This document shows, piece after piece, positions 6,360 to 7,984 of a stretch of DNA of 7,984 bases (position 1 is its first letter; each line of letters starts with the position of its first letter). The stretch comes from Paracoccaceae bacterium. Lineage in GTDB: Bacteria; Pseudomonadota; Alphaproteobacteria; Rhodobacterales; Rhodobacteraceae. A model generated the notes under the pieces. The model had not been told where the DNA came from. It worked only from the letters and a program-made list of their open reading frames with translations, and searched no databases. Both the position numbers and the translations under genes were made by a program. Where the stretch lies: contig WTGT01000147.1 of assembly GCA_011523445.1 (NCBI GenBank), positions 1 through 7,984 on the forward strand, given 5' to 3'.

Positions 6360-7448
6360 TCAATTTACAGAAATTGTTCGGGGAATAAATACATTTCCTT
6401 CAGCAATCAATCGTGCGGTTCTTACCACACCCGCCGAGTGAAAATCCAGCTCTCCATCCTTGTAATCATATGTCACCATGATTTTCATTTCCCCTAGAGG
6501 ATGTTCAATTACCATCTCAAGTGAGGAACCCTCAGTATTTTTTCTTAGGTCATCGGAAACTGTTCCCGGGGCTAAATAGCATGCTGCCAAACATTGTGAA
6601 CCAGTAATGGCCATGGAAGGATGGGCATTCCAGGGCATGAAATACCTTGATGAAAAATGACCATTATTCCTAGCTTTTGATACCAACCCGATCTTGGGAG
6701 TTACCTGTGCTCGAACATCACCCATTCCCATCATTTGGCCTGCTTCAATCCTAATTGCCTCCATCCTAGAAAATAATTCCTTGTTCTCGTCCAGTTCCTG
6801 GGCTGATTCATAACCCGATATGCCAAAATCCTCGGCTCGAGCAATCATCATCGGCATGGCTACATCAATGCAGGTTACCGGAATTCCCTGAATGATATCA
6901 ATCTTATTACCCGTTGGAAACATTTTACCAGTTTTGGAACCAACGATATTCAGGAAATTCAAAGCGACCGGTGAAGACTTCCCTGGTACACCATCAATGG
7001 CAACATTACCTTCATAATTTACTACGCCTCCAGGTGTTTCTATGACTGATTCCACCAAAGCATTGGTATTTGTAGCCCTTATCCTCACCTTCGTTTTGTC
7101 ACCGGTTGTCGGAACCAAACCCATTTCCAGGGCAGCAGGTCCAACACCTACCAGAATGTTTCCGCAGGTCGGACCAAAATCTACCAGTTTCTTGTCAACA
7201 CCAACTTGGGCAAACAGATATTCAACATCAGCATCTGGCTCAGTGGATTTGCTTAATATGGCAACTTTGGTCGTTACCGAACTTCCACCTCCAAGGCCAT
7301 CAATATTTCTTATGTTTCCGGCGCCGATAACGGCAATCAATACTTCCGAGAGCTTGTCCCTGTCCTGAGGCAAGTCATCGCTCCTGAAATAGGGACCACG
7401 AGAAGTTCCTCCTCGAAAGAACATAAATGGTATACTGTTTTGTTTCAT
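6360..7448 (-). CDS. PrpF/GalD-family isomerase (4-oxalomesaconate tautomerase or 2-methylaconitate isomerase)
   Basis: A 362-residue protein of the PrpF family, cytoplasmic double-bond isomerases with a diaminopimelate-epimerase-like fold. Visible family marks are FFRGGTSRGPYF at the N-terminus, the IDGLGGG loop, the general-base lysine in VTTKVAI (about K61) and the catalytic cysteine in GPTCGNIL (about C95), then a second domain containing PTGN, VTCIDVAMP and ending VVRTARL. By recall, length and wording are closest to GalD of Pseudomonas putida, which tautomerises 4-oxalomesaconate in gallate breakdown; methylaconitate isomerase (PrpF) is the main alternative, and the sequence alone does not decide. 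No methylcitrate-cycle or gallate genes are in the window. I chose ATG 7448 because it overlaps the TctB stop as ATGA (7445-7448), a clear coupling signal; the longer TTG 7460 start is rejected. The neighbouring transporter subunit suggests the substrate is an imported carboxylate. Confidence 0.85.
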   Translation of the reverse strand: MKQNSIPFMFFRGGTSRGPYFRSDDLPQDRDKLSEVLIAVIGAGNIRNIDGLGGGSSVTTKVAILSKSTEPDADVEYLFAQVGVDKKLVDFGPTCGNILVGVGPAALEMGLVPTTGDKTKVRIRATNTNALVESVIETPGGVVNYEGNVAIDGVPGKSSPVALNFLNIVGSKTGKMFPTGNKIDIIQGIPVTCIDVAMPMMIARAEDFGISGYESAQELDENKELFSRMEAIRIEAGQMMGMGDVRAQVTPKIGLVSKARNNGHFSSRYFMPWNAHPSMAITGSQCLAACYLAPGTVSDDLRKNTEGSSLEMVIEHPLGEMKIMVTYDYKDGELDFHSAGVVRTARLIAEGNVFIPRTISVN

Positions 7449-7936
7449 GTCAGTGGCCAAGGCAACCTAAAAAATTCCTGAAGTAATCCAGGAGGAAAGT
7501 CCCTGTTCAGGACATAGGCAAAGAAACACATAAATACCAAACCCAAAGATGTAAAAAAGTAGACTTGCAACCAATTCAATCCGGCCCTGATACGGAAATA
7601 CAGCAGGAGAAATATTCCAAGGGCAAGTATAAACCCAAGTAGAGAGGTCAAAAGGAGCAGCAATCCCAACCAACCAAGAGTACCCCAGAGCCCATAAGGT
7701 GCCTCCAAACCCTCCTTGCCTGTTTCACTGTCGGCGAAAAGTGTATCACCCTCCGGTGAAATCATCATTTTGATCAGAAGGATAACCAGGGCAATGACAC
7801 CAACCGTAGCAATGGTTACCGGAAATATCTTGTCAGATGTCAAATCAATCAAAGAAGCATTAATTAAGGCAATGGCCGTGTAGGCCAGCAAGGCCAGCAA
7901 AAAGATCATGGGAGCCTTTTTCTTGCCAGTGCTCAC
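7445..7936 (-). CDS. TctB-family small membrane subunit of a tripartite tricarboxylate transporter (start uncertain)
   Basis: Inner-membrane small subunit that works with the large permease TctA and a periplasmic binding protein TctC in sodium- or proton-driven uptake of di- and tricarboxylates. From GTG 7936 it has 163 residues with about four or five hydrophobic segments (9-28, 37-56, 83-99, 98-115, 121-143), a hydrophilic loop at 57-80, and the family's C-terminal pattern GFILALGIFL ... NRDFPPGLLQ. Neither TctA nor TctC is in the window; they may lie beyond the right edge. The start is weak: AGGAG is only two bases from GTG 7936, and the frame stays open to 7984. The true start could be upstream, and fusion to a preceding TctA domain is possible. 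It overlaps the isomerase gene by 4 bases. Confidence 0.8.
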   Translation of the reverse strand: MSTGKKKAPMIFLLALLAYTAIALINASLIDLTSDKIFPVTIATVGVIALVILLIKMMISPEGDTLFADSETGKEGLEAPYGLWGTLGWLGLLLLLTSLLGFILALGIFLLLYFRIRAGLNWLQVYFFTSLGLVFMCFFAYVLNRDFPPGLLQEFFRLPWPLT

Positions 7937-7984
7937 TTCTCCTTCGGAAAAAATCTCCTTCGCTTGTCTAATCCCGATAATGAC

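Noticed and set aside
7042..7368. Plus-strand ORFs opposite the isomerase gene
   Set aside because: Shadows of the PrpF/GalD-family gene, which has intact catalytic motifs on the minus strand.

Overview
The window looks like part of a chromosome from a Gram-negative bacterium, most likely an alphaproteobacterium of moderate GC content. The evidence is an autotransporter ending in a beta-barrel with terminal Phe, a DUF3772-type mechanosensitive channel and a CysK of the EGTAGNTG subtype, the last two being forms I associate with Alphaproteobacteria. A TctB-type transporter subunit fits as well. The lineage is inferred from family resemblance, not from a marker gene.

Layout. Positions 1-2397 (+ strand) hold a large autotransporter-like surface protein: signal peptide, nine imperfect repeats of 29-32 residues, a linker and a C-terminal barrel. 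Its true start is not in the window. The frame is open to base 1, and the hydrophobic signal-peptide core lies upstream of the first possible start codon (GTG 133). A run of ten C at 7-16 sits in this 5' end. Positions 2398-2626 form a convergent intergenic gap with no confident gene. Everything to the right is on the minus strand and is read leftwards: TctB (7936 to 7445), a PrpF/GalD-family isomerase (7448 to 6360), cysteine synthase (6321 to 5290), a DUF3772-MscS channel split by a frameshift (5288 to 2944), and a small AbrB/MazE-like antitoxin (2872 to 2627).

How the genes relate. The four genes tctB, prpF/galD, cysK and mscS are packed as an operon: an ATGA overlap between the first two, about 38 nt between the second and third, and 1 nt between the third and fourth. 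TctB is the small membrane subunit of a tripartite tricarboxylate transporter, and PrpF/GalD enzymes isomerise unsaturated tricarboxylates, so the first two genes plausibly serve uptake and catabolism of one such acid. CysK and the channel look like co-transcribed housekeeping or stress genes. The antitoxin-like gene has its own good ribosome binding site but no toxin partner next to it.

Most notable: the possible phase-variable C tract at the autotransporter 5' end, the higher-order structure of its repeat array, and the single-base frameshift separating the periplasmic and channel halves of the MscS protein. I saw no tRNA, rRNA, CRISPR array or intact insertion sequence. I also found nothing I could defend as a wholly new system.
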